From contig JAUHWC010000005.1 in NCBI GenBank assembly GCA_030424845.1, positions 51,001 through 115,000 on the forward strand: a DNA stretch of 64,000 nt. The letters are read 5' to 3'. Shown piece after piece: positions 39,924 through 49,965 of the stretch. How positions within the stretch are numbered: the stretch's first letter is position 1; each line of letters starts with the position of its first letter. The position numbers and the translations under genes are program-made. Origin of the DNA: Alphaproteobacteria bacterium (GTDB lineage Bacteria > Pseudomonadota > Alphaproteobacteria > Sphingomonadales > Sphingomonadaceae). The notes under the pieces are model-generated. The model did not search any database. It was not told the origin of the DNA and saw nothing but the letters and a program-made list of their open reading frames with translations.

Positions 39924-40802
39924 ATGCCGCTGGTCAACATGAAACCGCTGCTGCGTCATGCCATGGACAATGGCTATGCCGTCGCTGCATTCAATCTCGT
40001 CGATTACAACTCCACCAAGGCAATGGTGAAGGCCGCAGAGGCGCTGGACGCCCCGGTCATCTGCCAGACGAGTTCCAAGACCATCGATTACTACAGCCAC
40101 GAGGAAATCGTTTCCTGGGTCCGCACCGTGGCAGACAATTCGCCCGTGCCCGTGGTGCTGCACCTCGACCACTGCAAGAACATCGAGATGATCGAGAAGT
40201 GCGCCCAGACCGGCTGGACCTCGATCATGATCGACGCGTCGGAATTCCCGTTCGAAGAGAACCTGGAAATGTCCAAGCGCGTGCGCGAGATCGCCGAGAA
40301 GTACAACGTCGGCATGGAAGCCGAACTGGGCCAGATCATGGGCGTGGAAGACGACATGGTCGTGGCCGAGGAAGACAGCGTGCTGACCGATCCTGAAGAT
40401 GCCAAGATCTTCTGCGATGCGCTGGACCTGTCCGCCTTCGCATGCGCCGTGGGCACCGCACACGGCTTCTACAAGGGCGAGCCGAAGGTCGATTTTGACC
40501 GGATCGCCGCGATCAACGCTGCCACCGGCACCCCGATGGCGCTGCACGGCGGCACCGGCCTTTCGGACGAGACTTTCGCCAAGGCCATCGCCCGGGGTTC
40601 GGCCAAGGTGAACATCTCCACCAACCTCAAGCATGTCTTCATCGAAAGCTTCGAGGAATATCGCCGCGCCAACCCGGACGATTACGAGCCGCTGCGCGTG
40701 ATCGATGCCCAGTACCAGGCCTGCAAGAACCTGTTCTCCGGCTTCATCGAGAAGTTCGGCGGCAAGGGCCAGGGTTCCGCCTTCCTCGCGAGCCAGAAGT
40801 AA
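39924..40802 (+). CDS. Class II fructose-bisphosphate aldolase family protein
   Basis: Zinc-dependent aldolase of 292 residues. Zinc ligands are His in LHLDHCKN, His in AVGTAHGFYKGEPKVDF and His in ALHGGTGLSDE; the DHAP phosphate site is the HGGTG/NISTN pair. AAAAAGGAG lies 8 nt before the ATG, predicting strong translation. It is first in a four-gene operon with a HAD phosphatase and the two dihydroxyacetone kinase subunits. It could be the glycolytic/gluconeogenic FBP aldolase, or cleave another ketose phosphate to DHAP; the operon context makes the second possibility worth testing. Confidence 0.85.
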   Translation: MPLVNMKPLLRHAMDNGYAVAAFNLVDYNSTKAMVKAAEALDAPVICQTSSKTIDYYSHEEIVSWVRTVADNSPVPVVLHLDHCKNIEMIEKCAQTGWTSIMIDASEFPFEENLEMSKRVREIAEKYNVGMEAELGQIMGVEDDMVVAEEDSVLTDPEDAKIFCDALDLSAFACAVGTAHGFYKGEPKVDFDRIAAINAATGTPMALHGGTGLSDETFAKAIARGSAKVNISTNLKHVFIESFEEYRRANPDDYEPLRVIDAQYQACKNLFSGFIEKFGGKGQGSAFLASQK

Positions 40803-40824
40803 GCGCGAGGGAGCACAGAACACA

Positions 40825-41550
40825 ATGATCAAGGCACTGATTTTCGATTGTGACGGCGTCCTGGTGGATACCGAACGCGATGCCCACCGCGTGGGCTTCA
40901 ACCTGGCCTTCAAGCAATTCGGCATCGACGCGGAATGGAGCGTGGAATTCTATGCCAAGATGCTGCTGGTTGCCGGCGGCAAGGAACGCATGACCGCCTA
41001 TTTCGACGAGTTCGGCTGGCCGGAAGCGCAGGTGGCGGAACACGGCGGCAAGGCAGAGCTGATCCTGGCGCTGCACAAGACCAAGACCGCCCTCGTCTCC
41101 GACATCGTCAAGGACCTGCCGGTTCGCCCCGGTATCCTGCGCATCATCGACGAAGCGATGGCAGCGGGCGTGCGGCTGGGCGTGTGCACCACATCCAACC
41201 CCAAGTTCATCGACGCGGTGATGGACCTGTTCGGGCCGGAACGCAAAGCCGCCTTCGAATTCGTCCATGCGGGCGACGTGGTGTCGAAGAAGAAGCCGGA
41301 CCCGGAAATCTACAACCTTGCGCTGGAAACGCTGGGCCTGCCCGCATCCGATTGCATGGTTGTGGAAGACAGCCGCAACGGGCTGCGCGCATCGCACGGC
41401 GCGGGCATTCCCACGATCATCACCACCAGCACCTACACCGCGGAGGAGGACTTCTCCGAAGCCGTGAAGGTTGTGCCGGAACTGGGCGATGATCCCGTAT
41501 TGATCACACTGGAAGACCTGAACGCGCTCAACGCTGCGGCCGCAGCCTGA
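40825..41550 (+). CDS. HAD-IA hydrolase (CbbY/beta-phosphoglucomutase-like)
   Basis: HAD-superfamily phosphatase of 241 residues. Motif I is FDCDGVLVDTE (nucleophile Asp and general acid Asp), motif II GVCTTSNP, motif III Lys in VVSKKKPDPEIY and motif IV VVEDSRNGL. A helical cap lies between motifs I and II, as in CbbY and sugar-phosphate phosphatases. The start at 40825 follows GAGGGAG; the track start lies inside the aldolase gene. Located between aldolase and DhaL, it may remove phosphate from a sugar or triose phosphate of the same pathway. Exact substrate unknown. Confidence 0.85.
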   Translation: MIKALIFDCDGVLVDTERDAHRVGFNLAFKQFGIDAEWSVEFYAKMLLVAGGKERMTAYFDEFGWPEAQVAEHGGKAELILALHKTKTALVSDIVKDLPVRPGILRIIDEAMAAGVRLGVCTTSNPKFIDAVMDLFGPERKAAFEFVHAGDVVSKKKPDPEIYNLALETLGLPASDCMVVEDSRNGLRASHGAGIPTIITTSTYTAEEDFSEAVKVVPELGDDPVLITLEDLNALNAAAAA

Positions 41551-41571
41551 CGCGCCAAAGGGGAGGAAAAC

Positions 41572-42234
41572 ATGTCTACACTTTCTAGCGACCAGATTGC
41601 CAAGGCCATCGATGTCACTTGTGACACGGTGATCGCGAACGAGAAGTACTTCTCCGACCTTGACGGCCTGGCCGGCGACGGTGACTTCGGCACCTCGCTC
41701 GCCACCGGCTTCAAGGTCATCAAGAAGGAACTTCCCGAGATCGACAAGAGCGCCGTGGGCGCAATGCTGCTGAAGATCTCGATGATCTGTTCCAAGCATG
41801 TCGGTGGTTCGTCCGGCCCCATCTGGGGCACCGGCTTCATGCGGGCCGGCATGGCATCCAAGGGGCTGGAAGAAGTCACCTATGAACAGCTGACCGAAAT
41901 GCTCGGCTCCGCCATCGAAGGCATCGTGGCCCGCGGCGGCGCAAAGCGCGGCGACAAGACGCTGCTCGATGCGCTGTGGCCGATCCACGAGAAGATGCAG
42001 GAAATGGACGGTTCGGACCTCGGCGCCGTGCTGGCCGCCGTGGCTGCCGAAGCCGACAAGGCGATCGACGAGACCCGCTCGGCCGTGGCCCATCGCGGCC
42101 GCGCCAGCCAGGTGGGTGAACGCAGCGCCAACACGCCCGATCCGGGCATCGTTGGTGTCGCCACCATCCTCAAGGACTGGTGCGCGCACTATGGTGTTGA
42201 CTTTGTCCCGCAGGCAGCGGAACTCAAGCGTTAA
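41572..42234 (+). CDS. dhaL: Dihydroxyacetone kinase subunit DhaL
   Basis: Nucleotide-binding subunit of dihydroxyacetone kinase (220 residues), an all-helical barrel that holds ADP/ATP and two Mg ions. The metal-binding Asp cluster is in DGLAGDGDFGTSLATGF, and MICSKHVGGSSGPIWGTGF and GDKTLLDALWP follow the family. GGGGAGGAAA precedes the ATG. No DhaM phosphotransferase subunit is in the operon, so the enzyme either uses ATP directly or recruits phosphate from elsewhere. DhaL precedes dhaK by 25 nt. Confidence 0.92.
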   Translation: MSTLSSDQIAKAIDVTCDTVIANEKYFSDLDGLAGDGDFGTSLATGFKVIKKELPEIDKSAVGAMLLKISMICSKHVGGSSGPIWGTGFMRAGMASKGLEEVTYEQLTEMLGSAIEGIVARGGAKRGDKTLLDALWPIHEKMQEMDGSDLGAVLAAVAAEADKAIDETRSAVAHRGRASQVGERSANTPDPGIVGVATILKDWCAHYGVDFVPQAAELKR

Positions 42235-42259
42235 CAGAGATTCGAGGGAGAGAGCTCTA

Positions 42260-43252
42260 ATGAAGAAGTTCGTAAACGATCCGGAAAACTTCGTTCCGGA
42301 ATTCATGGCCGGTGTGATCGCCGCCAATCCTGACCTGCTGGAAGCCATGCCGGAATTCCAGCTGATCAAGCGCAAGAACGTGGATGCCAGCAAGGTTGCC
42401 ATCGTCCAGGGTTCGGGCTCCGGCCACGAACCGGCGCACGTCATGGCCGTTGGCCCGGGCATGCTGACCGCCGCCTGCCAGGGCCCGGTCTTCGCCGCTC
42501 CCCCGGTCGATGCCTGCTATGAAACGATCAAGTCGGTTGCCACCGATGCCGGCGTGCTGGTGCTGGTCAACAACTACCAGGGTGACCGCATGGCATGGGA
42601 CATGGCCTGCGAAATGGCCGAAGCCGAAGGCATCAAGCTGAAGCAGTTCATCATCAATGATGACGTCGCCGTGCAGGACAGCCTCTACACCGTGGGCCGT
42701 CGCGGCGTGGCCGGCAACTTCTTCGTGATGAAGGCTTGCGGCGCTGCTGCTGAAGCCGGTGCCGACCTGGATGCCCTCTATGCAGTGGCTGACAAGGTCA
42801 ACTCCAACGTCCGCACGATGGGCCTGGCGCTGACCAGCTGCATCCCGCCGGCAAAGGGCGATCCCATCTTCGACATCGGCGACGATGAAATGGAAGTGGG
42901 CGTGGGCATCCACGGCGAACCCGGCCGCGAGCGCACCAAGATCAAGCCGGCTGACGAGATCACCGAGCTGCTGTTCGAAGCCGTCGCCAACGACCTGCCC
43001 TACAATTCGGGTGACCGCGTGGCGCTGATGATCAACGGCCTTGGCGGCACCCCGCCGGCAGAGCTTTACGTGCTCTACAACAAGGCTGCCCAGCTGTGCG
43101 CCGATCGCGGCCTGACGATCGCGCGCAACTATGTCGGCGAATATTGCACCGCCATCGAAATGGCCGGCTGCTCGCTGACCCTGCTGAAGCTGGATGACGA
43201 GCTGGAAAAGCTGCTGGCTGCTCCGGCCGAGACCGCTTGCCGCATCTTCTGA
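42260..43252 (+). CDS. dhaK: Dihydroxyacetone kinase subunit DhaK
   Basis: Substrate-binding subunit (330 residues). [32 protein letters not shown] and NDDVAVQ form the ketose site, and the His of [12 protein letters not shown] is the residue that binds the substrate covalently as a hemiaminal. It works with DhaL to phosphorylate dihydroxyacetone or a related short ketose such as erythrulose. Last gene of the fba operon, followed by a strong terminator. Confidence 0.93.
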   Translation: MKKFVNDPENFVPEFMAGVIAANPDLLEAMPEFQLIKRKNVDASKVAIVQGSGSGHEPAHVMAVGPGMLTAACQGPVFAAPPVDACYETIKSVATDAGVLVLVNNYQGDRMAWDMACEMAEAEGIKLKQFIINDDVAVQDSLYTVGRRGVAGNFFVMKACGAAAEAGADLDALYAVADKVNSNVRTMGLALTSCIPPAKGDPIFDIGDDEMEVGVGIHGEPGRERTKIKPADEITELLFEAVANDLPYNSGDRVALMINGLGGTPPAELYVLYNKAAQLCADRGLTIARNYVGEYCTAIEMAGCSLTLLKLDDELEKLLAAPAETACRIF

Positions 43253-43273
43253 TCTGACGGTCAGTCCCAAGGA

Positions 43274-43317
43274 AAAGGCCCGGCCCTCCACCTCGGAGGG
43301 CCGGGCCTTTCTTCTTG
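43274..43317. terminator. Bidirectional intrinsic terminator between dhaK and the TauD gene
   Basis: A 16-bp perfect stem AAAGGCCCGGCCCTCC / GGAGGGCCGGGCCTTT with a 5-nt loop, followed by CTTCTT on the plus strand and by TTTCC on the minus strand. It ends both convergent transcripts. Confidence 0.92.
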
Positions 43318-43339
43318 GCCGATCGCCGTGCCTTGCGCC

Positions 43340-44299
43340 TTACCGCCCGGCGTCCCGTGCCGAGTTGATATCCACCGCTTTCGGGCTGCGTGCGAACAGC
43401 GCGGTATAGGGATCATCGCCCGTATCCATCGTGTGGGGTTCGGTGCCTTCGCGCACCGTCGTGCGGCGCATGTCGCGCTTGTAGGCGGTGTAATCATATT
43501 CCGCGCCGCGATGCATGGTGCACAGATTGTCCCAGATCACCATGTCGCCTGGGTTCCAGGCCACCTTGAAGGTATACTTGTCCTGCGTGATGTGGGCGAT
43601 CAGGTCCTCGATCAGCTGCCGGCCTTCGGGGCCTTCCATGCCTTCGATGTCCATCGTGTGCGCGGCGATGAAGATCGCCTTGCGGCCCGACCCCTTGTGG
43701 GTATGCACGATGGGATGGCGCGCCAGCGGACGTTCGAGGATTTCCTCCTCGCTGACATCGGCGCCCGCCTTCTTGCGGCTCCACCAAAGCGAATTGATGC
43801 TCACCAGGCCCTCGATCCTGTCCTTCATTTCCTGCGACAGGTCGTCATAGGCGGTGCGCGTGTCGGCAAACCACGTCTCGCCGCCTACGCCCGGGGGCGG
43901 GGTGATATGGGCCAGCAGCAGCGAATAGGAGGTGCGCTTTTCGAGGAAGGCGCTGTCGGTATGCCACAGCCGGTCACCCTTGCGGTATTCGACCGCTGCC
44001 GGGTCGGTGGTGATCTCGCCTTCCAGGTTGAGGTTGGAAGCATCGAACAGCTCGCGATAGGGCAAGCGCATCTTCTGCCCGTCCGGGCGCTTGGGCACGC
44101 GCTCCAGGTAACCGAAGTTGCGGCTGAACTCGACATGCTGCTCGTCCGTCAGTCCGGTGTTGCGCCACACGGTGACGCCCCACTTGTCCATCGCGTCCGT
44201 CACCTCTTTCAGCTCTTCGGCGGAAAGCGGCTTGGTCAGGTCCAGCCCGGAACACTCGGCTCCGAAATGAGGCAGGATGGGTTCAACTTTCAACGCCAT
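43340..44299 (-). CDS. TauD/TfdA-family 2-oxoglutarate-dependent dioxygenase
   Basis: Non-haem iron oxygenase of 319 residues. The iron triad is His-x-Asp in RLWHTDSAF and His in CTMHRGAEYD; the Arg of KRDMRRTTV binds 2-oxoglutarate. The N terminus VEPILPHFGAECSGLDLTKPL resembles TfdA and the phenoxypropionate dioxygenases more than TauD. Likely reactions are hydroxylation of a carboxylic or phenoxy acid leading to cleavage, or of a sulfonate. It is monocistronic with no transporter or regulator next to it, so the substrate is open. Confidence 0.85.
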   Translation of the reverse strand: MALKVEPILPHFGAECSGLDLTKPLSAEELKEVTDAMDKWGVTVWRNTGLTDEQHVEFSRNFGYLERVPKRPDGQKMRLPYRELFDASNLNLEGEITTDPAAVEYRKGDRLWHTDSAFLEKRTSYSLLLAHITPPPGVGGETWFADTRTAYDDLSQEMKDRIEGLVSINSLWWSRKKAGADVSEEEILERPLARHPIVHTHKGSGRKAIFIAAHTMDIEGMEGPEGRQLIEDLIAHITQDKYTFKVAWNPGDMVIWDNLCTMHRGAEYDYTAYKRDMRRTTVREGTEPHTMDTGDDPYTALFARSPKAVDINSARDAGR

Positions 44300-44476
44300 G
44301 TCATTCTCCGCATTTCCCGAAGGGCCGGCGTGTCAGGCACCGCCGCCCCTACTCTTCGATTGTCTCACGGCACGAGGCAGCGCATAGTCGGCTTGAGCGC
44401 TGGCGCAGCTTCGCACATCATGCGAAGCCCTCTAGCCGTTTGGAACGAAGAAAGATAGCACGCTAATTTATTCGTC

Positions 44477-44800
44477 ATGACAAAAAAGACTTTCCTGCTC
44501 GCTCCCGCAGTCGCGCTGGCCTTGCCGCTGGCGGCTTGCGCAACCACCACGCCTGCCACCGACACAGAGGATGAGTACCGCGTCCGCGAACCTGAAGGCG
44601 AATGCGATGCCTCCGGGGTGCAGGACCTTGTCGGGCAGCAAGCCACGCAGGAACTTGGCGCGCGCTTGCTGGAACGCACCGGCGCGCGTGTCTTGCGCTG
44701 GGTGCCGCCGAATACCGCAGTGACCATGGATTACCGTCTGGACAGGCTGACCGTTTCTTATGATGCAGACATGGTGATCGAGAGGATTTCCTGTGGCTGA
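44477..44800 (+). CDS. I78-family peptidase inhibitor, lipoprotein
   Basis: Small protein of 107 residues with a lipoprotein signal (LALPLAACATTT; lipobox LAAC near residue 21). The mature part follows the I78 pattern: Cys in GECDASGVQDLVGQ, VLRWVPPNTAVTMDYRLDRLTVSYD, and the terminal Cys-Gly in ERISCG, suggesting one disulfide. Members inhibit serine proteases in the periplasm or at the outer membrane. Its end overlaps the GTG start of the RidA gene, so the two are coupled. Confidence 0.82.
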   Translation: MTKKTFLLAPAVALALPLAACATTTPATDTEDEYRVREPEGECDASGVQDLVGQQATQELGARLLERTGARVLRWVPPNTAVTMDYRLDRLTVSYDADMVIERISCG

Positions 44801-45206
44801 CACCATCGGGCCGAATGACGGCCGCCAGCGCATCCCGCCGCTTTCCCCCTTCGAGGAAGCTGCAAAGTTCACCCGTGCCATCCGCGTGGGTGACCGAATC
44901 ATCGTGTCCGGCAATATCGGTGTCGAAGCCGACGGCAGCATCTCGCAGGATGCCGGGCGGCAGGCCGAACGCTGCTTCGAACAGATCATCGACTATATCC
45001 AGCAACTGGGTGGCCAGTCGGGTGACCTCGTTCGCGTGCGCATGTTCGTGACCGACATTGCCGATGCAGAGGCGGTGACCGCCGCTTTCACCAAGTTCTG
45101 CGGCCATGCGCGGCCCACCGGAACACTGATCGGCATTTCCGCCCTTGCCGGCCCCGGCTTCAAGGTGGAGATCGAGGCCGAGGCGATTGTCGGCGCGGGG
45201 CAGTAA
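44793..45206 (+). CDS. RidA/YjgF-family protein
   Basis: Trimeric enamine/imine deaminase-like protein of 137 residues. The fold markers SGNIGVEADGSISQDAGRQAERCFEQI and VRVRMFVTDI, and the segment ARPTGTLIGISALAGPGFKVEIEAEAI are visible. The catalytic Arg of RidA corresponds to the ARPTGTLIG segment. It probably removes reactive imines formed by PLP enzymes, or belongs to a Rid subgroup with a special substrate. The start is GTG within the end of the I78 gene; the next gene begins directly after its stop. Confidence 0.85.
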   Translation: MADTIGPNDGRQRIPPLSPFEEAAKFTRAIRVGDRIIVSGNIGVEADGSISQDAGRQAERCFEQIIDYIQQLGGQSGDLVRVRMFVTDIADAEAVTAAFTKFCGHARPTGTLIGISALAGPGFKVEIEAEAIVGAGQ

Positions 45207-46250
45207 TTGGGCGAGATACTGACAGTTCGCGAAGGTTCTGCCGGGCGTATTTCGTTGAACCGCCCGCGCGCCCTCAACTCCCTTTCCCATGCCATGTGCC
45301 AGGGCATGACCGATGCCCTGCTGCAATGGCGGAACGATCCGTCCATTGAAGCCGTCATCATCGACCACAGCGGGACGCGCGGCTTCTGTGCCGGCGGGGA
45401 CGTGGTGGCCGTGCGCCGTTCGGTGCTGGACGATGGCGGGAAGGCAGGCCGCGCCTTCTTCATGGCGGAATATCGCCTGAACCACCTGCTGTTCACCTAT
45501 CCCAAGCCGGTGATCACCTTCATGGACGGGGTGACCATGGGCGGCGGCGTGGGCATTTCCATGCCTGCCACATACCGCGTGGCGACCGAGAACACGCTGT
45601 TTTCCATGCCCGAAGGCGCGATCGGCCTGTTTCCCGATGTGGGCGCGGGCTATTACCTGCCGCGCCTGCCGGGGCAGTTGGGCAAGTTCCTGGCGCTGAC
45701 GGCAGCAAGGCTCGACGGGTCCGAGTGCCTGTGGGCCGGCATCGCCACCCACTATCTCGACAGCAATGACCTGGACGAGGCGAAGGAACTGATCGCCGGG
45801 GAGCCGGCCGCAGCGGACGAGATACTGCGCGATCTTGCCACTACTCCCGCCAGGCCCCGGCTTGAGGGCAATGCCGCCGCCATCGACAAGCTGTTCGCGC
45901 CCGATACGCTGGAAGGCATCATCGAGGCCTTGCGGGCCGATGACAGCAGCTGGGCGGAAAAGGAATGGAAGGCCGTGACCGCCAAGTGCCCCACCACCGC
46001 CAAGGTGGCGCTGCGCCAAATGGCCAACGCACCCGATGATTTCGCCGCGGAAATGGCCATCGAATATGGTCTTGCAGCGCGCATGATCGCGCGTCCGGAC
46101 TTTGCCGAAGGCGTGCGCGCGGTTCTGGTGGACAAGGACAACAAGCCGCGCTGGAAGCCGGCAAGGCCCCGGGATGTTGCCGAAGACATGCTGGATGCCA
46201 TCTTCGCACCGCTGCCGGAAGGCGAGCGCTGGAGCCCGATCACGGGTTGA
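45207..46250 (+). CDS. 3-hydroxyisobutyryl-CoA hydrolase / enoyl-CoA hydratase family
   Basis: Crotonase-fold protein of 347 residues. The oxyanion-hole segments are GFCAGGDVVAVRRS and VTMGGGVGIS, and the HIBCH-specific active site PEGAIGLFPDVGAGYYLPRLPG carries the Glu and Asp expected for the thioester hydrolase of valine degradation. Length fits HIBCH (about 350) rather than simple hydratases (260). The start is TTG immediately after the RidA stop; no better ATG gives the complete domain. It is the last gene of a three-gene overlapping group. Confidence 0.85.
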   Translation: MGEILTVREGSAGRISLNRPRALNSLSHAMCQGMTDALLQWRNDPSIEAVIIDHSGTRGFCAGGDVVAVRRSVLDDGGKAGRAFFMAEYRLNHLLFTYPKPVITFMDGVTMGGGVGISMPATYRVATENTLFSMPEGAIGLFPDVGAGYYLPRLPGQLGKFLALTAARLDGSECLWAGIATHYLDSNDLDEAKELIAGEPAAADEILRDLATTPARPRLEGNAAAIDKLFAPDTLEGIIEALRADDSSWAEKEWKAVTAKCPTTAKVALRQMANAPDDFAAEMAIEYGLAARMIARPDFAEGVRAVLVDKDNKPRWKPARPRDVAEDMLDAIFAPLPEGERWSPITG

Positions 46251-46328
46251 TTTTGCAGCCCTGAAAGAAATTCTCACAACTACGCAGTCTTGCTATGCTG
46301 CATTGCAACAGGCATGGCACGGGGCAAT

Positions 46329-47240
46329 ATGAAGAAGCTGACTCATCTCCAGCGGCTTGAAGCCGAGAGCATCCACATCATGCGCGAGGTCGCCGCAGAG
46401 GCGCAGAAGCCGGTGATGCTCTATTCCATCGGCAAGGACAGCGCCGTGATGCTGCACCTTGCCAAGAAGGCCTTCTACCCCTCGCCCCCGCCCTTCCCGC
46501 TAATGCATGTCGACACCACCTGGAAGTTCAAGGACATGTATGCCCTGCGCGAAAAGAGCGCGAAGGATGCCGGGATGGAACTGATCGTCCACCAGAACCC
46601 GGAAGCGGCCGAACGCGGCATCAACCCGTTCGACCACGGCCCGCTGCATACCGACATGTGGAAGACCGAGGGGCTGAAGCAGGCGCTTGACCTTTATGGC
46701 TTCGATGCCGCTTTCGGCGGCGCGCGCCGTGACGAGGAGAAGAGCCGCGCGAAGGAGCGCATCTTCTCCTTCCGTACCGCCACCCATGCCTGGGATCCGA
46801 AGAACCAGCGCCCCGAGTTGTGGAACGTCTACAACACGCGCAAGGCCAAGGGGGAAAGCATCCGCGTCTTCCCGCTGTCCAACTGGACCGAGCTGGACAT
46901 CTGGCAGTACATCATGGCCGAGAATATCGAGATCGTGCCGCTCTATTTCGCGGCGGAGCGTCCCACCTATGAACACGAGGGCGGGCTGTTCATGGCTGAC
47001 GATATCGACAGGCTGGAAAAGGTGATGGGCAAGAAGCCGGACATCACCATGAAGTCCGTCCGCTTCCGCACACTGGGTTGCTTCCCGCTGACCGGCGCTG
47101 TCGAAAGCGAGGCCTCCACCTTGTCCGAAGTGGTGCAGGAAATGCTGCTGACCACCACCAGCGAACGGCAGGGCCGCGTGATCGACAAGGATGCAGGAGA
47201 CGGTTCGATGGAGAAGAAGAAGCAGGAGGGCTATTTCTGA
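46329..47240 (+). CDS. cysD: Sulfate adenylyltransferase subunit 2
   Basis: ATP-PPi-loop subunit (303 residues) that forms adenosine 5'-phosphosulfate from sulfate and ATP with CysN. PP-loop [33 protein letters not shown] and [15 protein letters not shown] are characteristic. The ATG at 46329 ([17 protein letters not shown]) is the family start; the track start is 39 nt earlier. The 78-nt gap before it should hold the promoter, but no CysB-like site was identified. Its TGA overlaps the ATG of cysNC. Confidence 0.95.
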   Translation: MKKLTHLQRLEAESIHIMREVAAEAQKPVMLYSIGKDSAVMLHLAKKAFYPSPPPFPLMHVDTTWKFKDMYALREKSAKDAGMELIVHQNPEAAERGINPFDHGPLHTDMWKTEGLKQALDLYGFDAAFGGARRDEEKSRAKERIFSFRTATHAWDPKNQRPELWNVYNTRKAKGESIRVFPLSNWTELDIWQYIMAENIEIVPLYFAAERPTYEHEGGLFMADDIDRLEKVMGKKPDITMKSVRFRTLGCFPLTGAVESEASTLSEVVQEMLLTTTSERQGRVIDKDAGDGSMEKKKQEGYF

Positions 47241-49201
47241 TGGCTGACGCTTCCACCACCAACCATCCGGTCTACGAAACCGACGCGCTGATTGCCGAGG
47301 ATATCGAGGCCTATCTGGAAACCCACCAGAACAAGACGCTGCTGCGCTTCATCACCTGCGGCAGCGTGGATGACGGCAAGAGCACGCTTATCGGCCGCCT
47401 GCTGTATGATTCCAAGATGATCTTCGAGGACCAGCTGGCCGCGCTGGAGGCAGACAGCAAGCGCGTGGGCACGCAGGGACAGGAGATCGACTTCGCCCTG
47501 CTGGTCGATGGCCTTTCCGCAGAGCGCGAACAGGGCATCACGATCGACGTTGCCTATCGCTTCTTCGCCACCGAAAAGCGCAAGTTCATCGTGGCCGACA
47601 CGCCGGGGCACGAGCAATATACCCGCAACATGGTGACGGGCGCCTCCACGGCCGACCTTGCCGTGATCCTGGTCGATGCGCGCAAGGGCGTGCTGACGCA
47701 GACACGCCGCCACTCCTTCCTCGCCCACCTCGTCGGCATCCGCCACATCGTGCTGGCGGTGAACAAGATGGACCTTGTCGACTACGACCAGTCCACCTTC
47801 GATCGCATCGTCGCCGACTATCGCGATTTCGCGAAGGAAATCGGCATCAGCGAGTTCACCCCGATCCCGATTTCGGGCTTCAAGGGCGACAACATCACCA
47901 CCGCGCCGAGCGACAATACCGCGTGGTACAAGGGCCCCAGCCTGATCGACCACCTCGAGAGCGTGGAAGTGGCCAACACCGCGGCGCAGGAACGCAGCTT
48001 CCGCATGCCGGTGCAATGGGTGAACCGCCCCAACCTCGATTTCCGCGGCTTTTCCGGCCTCATCACCTCGGGCACCGTGAAGCCGGGCGATGCCGTGCGC
48101 ATCGTGCCTTCGGGCAAGACCAGCACGGTCAGCCGCATTGTGACGATGAACGGCGACCTCGACGAAGCGGTGGCTGGCGAAGCCGTGACCATCTGCCTTG
48201 CCGACGAGGTGGACGTGAGCCGGGGCAGCGTGATCGCCGCTTCTGACGATCCGCCCGAGAGCGCCGACCAGTTCGAAGCCAACATCATCTGGATGAGCGA
48301 GGAGGACCTGATCCCCGGCCGCGCCTACTGGCTGAAGCTGGCAACGCAGACGGTTTCCGCCACCATCCAGCACCCCAAGTACGAGATCGACGTCAACAGC
48401 CTCGATCACCTCGCGGCCAAGACGCTGTCCCTGAATGGCATCGGCGTTGCCGAAGTCACCACCGACAAGCCGATAACCTTCGAATCCTATGACAGCAGCC
48501 GCGCGCTGGGCGGGTTCATCCTGATCGACAAGCTGACCAATTCCACCGTGGGTGCAGGCACGATCAACTTCAGCCTGCGCCGGGCGCAGAACGTGCACTG
48601 GCAGTCTGTCGACATCACCCGCGAACAGCATGCCGCGCTGAAGAACCAGAAGCCTGCCGTGCTGTGGTTCACCGGCCTTTCCGGTTCGGGCAAGTCGACC
48701 ATCGCCAACATCGTGGAAAAGAAGCTGCACCGGATGAACCGGCACACCTTCCTGCTCGATGGTGACAACGTGCGCCACGGCCTCAACAAGGACCTGGGCT
48801 TCACCGAAAGCGACCGGATCGAGAATATCCGCCGCGTGGGCGAGGTGGCCAAGCTGATGGCCGATGCCGGCCTGATCGTGATCACCGCCTTCATCAGCCC
48901 CTTCCGCGCAGAGCGGCAGATGGTGCGTGACATGCTGCCCGAAGGCGAATTCATCGAAGTGCACGTCGACACCCCGCTGGAAGTGGCCGAAGCGCGCGAC
49001 GTGAAGGGCCTCTACAAGAAGGCACGTTCGGGCGAGTTGAAGAACTTCACCGGGATCGACAGCCCTTACGAGGAGCCGGAAAGCCCGGAAATCCGCGTCG
49101 ACACCACGGCGATCACGCCCGAGGAAGCAGCTGACATCATCATCGACAGGTTGCTGGGCGACGCCGGAGCAGGGAGGCCCCGCGGCCATGAGCATGACTG
49201 A
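47240..49201 (+). CDS. cysNC: Bifunctional sulfate adenylyltransferase subunit 1 / adenylylsulfate kinase
   Basis: CysN-CysC fusion of 653 residues. Residues 1-450 form the GTPase that drives APS synthesis with Cys[14 protein letters not shown] (P-loop), [12 protein letters not shown] and NKMDLVDY. Residues 460-650 are APS kinase, with P-loop [14 protein letters not shown] and [15 protein letters not shown], making PAPS. The fusion is common in alphaproteobacteria. The start at 47240 overlaps cysD (TGATG). The 3' end overlaps cysQ by 14 nt. Confidence 0.95.
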   Translation: MADASTTNHPVYETDALIAEDIEAYLETHQNKTLLRFITCGSVDDGKSTLIGRLLYDSKMIFEDQLAALEADSKRVGTQGQEIDFALLVDGLSAEREQGITIDVAYRFFATEKRKFIVADTPGHEQYTRNMVTGASTADLAVILVDARKGVLTQTRRHSFLAHLVGIRHIVLAVNKMDLVDYDQSTFDRIVADYRDFAKEIGISEFTPIPISGFKGDNITTAPSDNTAWYKGPSLIDHLESVEVANTAAQERSFRMPVQWVNRPNLDFRGFSGLITSGTVKPGDAVRIVPSGKTSTVSRIVTMNGDLDEAVAGEAVTICLADEVDVSRGSVIAASDDPPESADQFEANIIWMSEEDLIPGRAYWLKLATQTVSATIQHPKYEIDVNSLDHLAAKTLSLNGIGVAEVTTDKPITFESYDSSRALGGFILIDKLTNSTVGAGTINFSLRRAQNVHWQSVDITREQHAALKNQKPAVLWFTGLSGSGKSTIANIVEKKLHRMNRHTFLLDGDNVRHGLNKDLGFTESDRIENIRRVGEVAKLMADAGLIVITAFISPFRAERQMVRDMLPEGEFIEVHVDTPLEVAEARDVKGLYKKARSGELKNFTGIDSPYEEPESPEIRVDTTAITPEEAADIIIDRLLGDAGAGRPRGHEHD

Positions 49202-49952
49202 CGCAGAACTCGCCGCACACCTTGCTGAAGTGGCAGGCCGCATTCTGCTGGAAGTGCGCGCCAGCGGCATGTTCGCCAATGACCCCAAGGGCAAGGCGCT
49301 GGGCAAGGCGGGCGACCAGACGGCCAACCAGTTCCTGGTCCACGCGCTTCGCCAGCAGCGCCCGGATGACGGCCTTCTTTCCGAAGAGAGCAAGGACACG
49401 AGGGAGCGCCTCGACAAGAGCCGCGTGTGGATCGTCGATCCGGTCGACGGCACGCGCGAATATGGCGAGGAACGCAGCGACTGGGCGGTGCATGTCGGCC
49501 TGGCCATCGATGGCGTTGCCACGGTCGGCGCGGTTGCCCTGCCCGGTCTCGATGGCGGCGTGGTGCTGCGCACTGACCAGCCGCAGCCGCTTCCGGAGCC
49601 GGCCGACAAGCCCCGCCTCGTTGTCAGCCGCACGCGGCCTGCGGCAGAAGCGGTAGCCGTGGCGGAAAAGCTGGGCGGCGAACTGGTGGCCATGGGCAGC
49701 GCCGGCGCCAAGGCCATGGCGGTGGTTCGCGGCGAGGCGGAAATCTATCTGCATTCCGGCGGCCAGTATGAGTGGGACAGCTGCGCACCCGTGGCCGTGG
49801 CTGCCGCACACGGCCTGCATTGCAGCCGCATCGATGGCAGCCCGATGCGCTACAACATGGAAGACACCTGGCTGCCGGACCTGCTCATCTGTCGCCCGGA
49901 ATGGGCGGAGGCCGCGCTGGCGGAAGTGCGCGCGATGGCGGTTACCAGCTGA
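49188..49952 (+). CDS. cysQ: 3'(2'),5'-bisphosphate nucleotidase
   Basis: Inositol-monophosphatase-fold enzyme of 254 residues that removes the 3'-phosphate of PAP, the by-product of PAPS use. The lithium-sensitive phosphatase motifs [20 protein letters not shown] and [16 protein letters not shown] bind the metal ions. It starts inside the end of cysNC (MSMTDAEL; an ATG two codons later is possible), so the three sulfate genes are one operon. It balances PAPS made by CysC. Confidence 0.92.
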   Translation: MSMTDAELAAHLAEVAGRILLEVRASGMFANDPKGKALGKAGDQTANQFLVHALRQQRPDDGLLSEESKDTRERLDKSRVWIVDPVDGTREYGEERSDWAVHVGLAIDGVATVGAVALPGLDGGVVLRTDQPQPLPEPADKPRLVVSRTRPAAEAVAVAEKLGGELVAMGSAGAKAMAVVRGEAEIYLHSGGQYEWDSCAPVAVAAAHGLHCSRIDGSPMRYNMEDTWLPDLLICRPEWAEAALAEVRAMAVTS

Positions 49953-49965
49953 GCCGGCGCCGCGG

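Noticed and set aside
47231-49717. An 828-residue minus-strand ORF opposite cysNC/cysQ
   Set aside because: It is the antisense frame of two certain genes; its composition (Gly/His/Ala/Arg/Asp-rich, no domain) is that of a GC-rich shadow frame.
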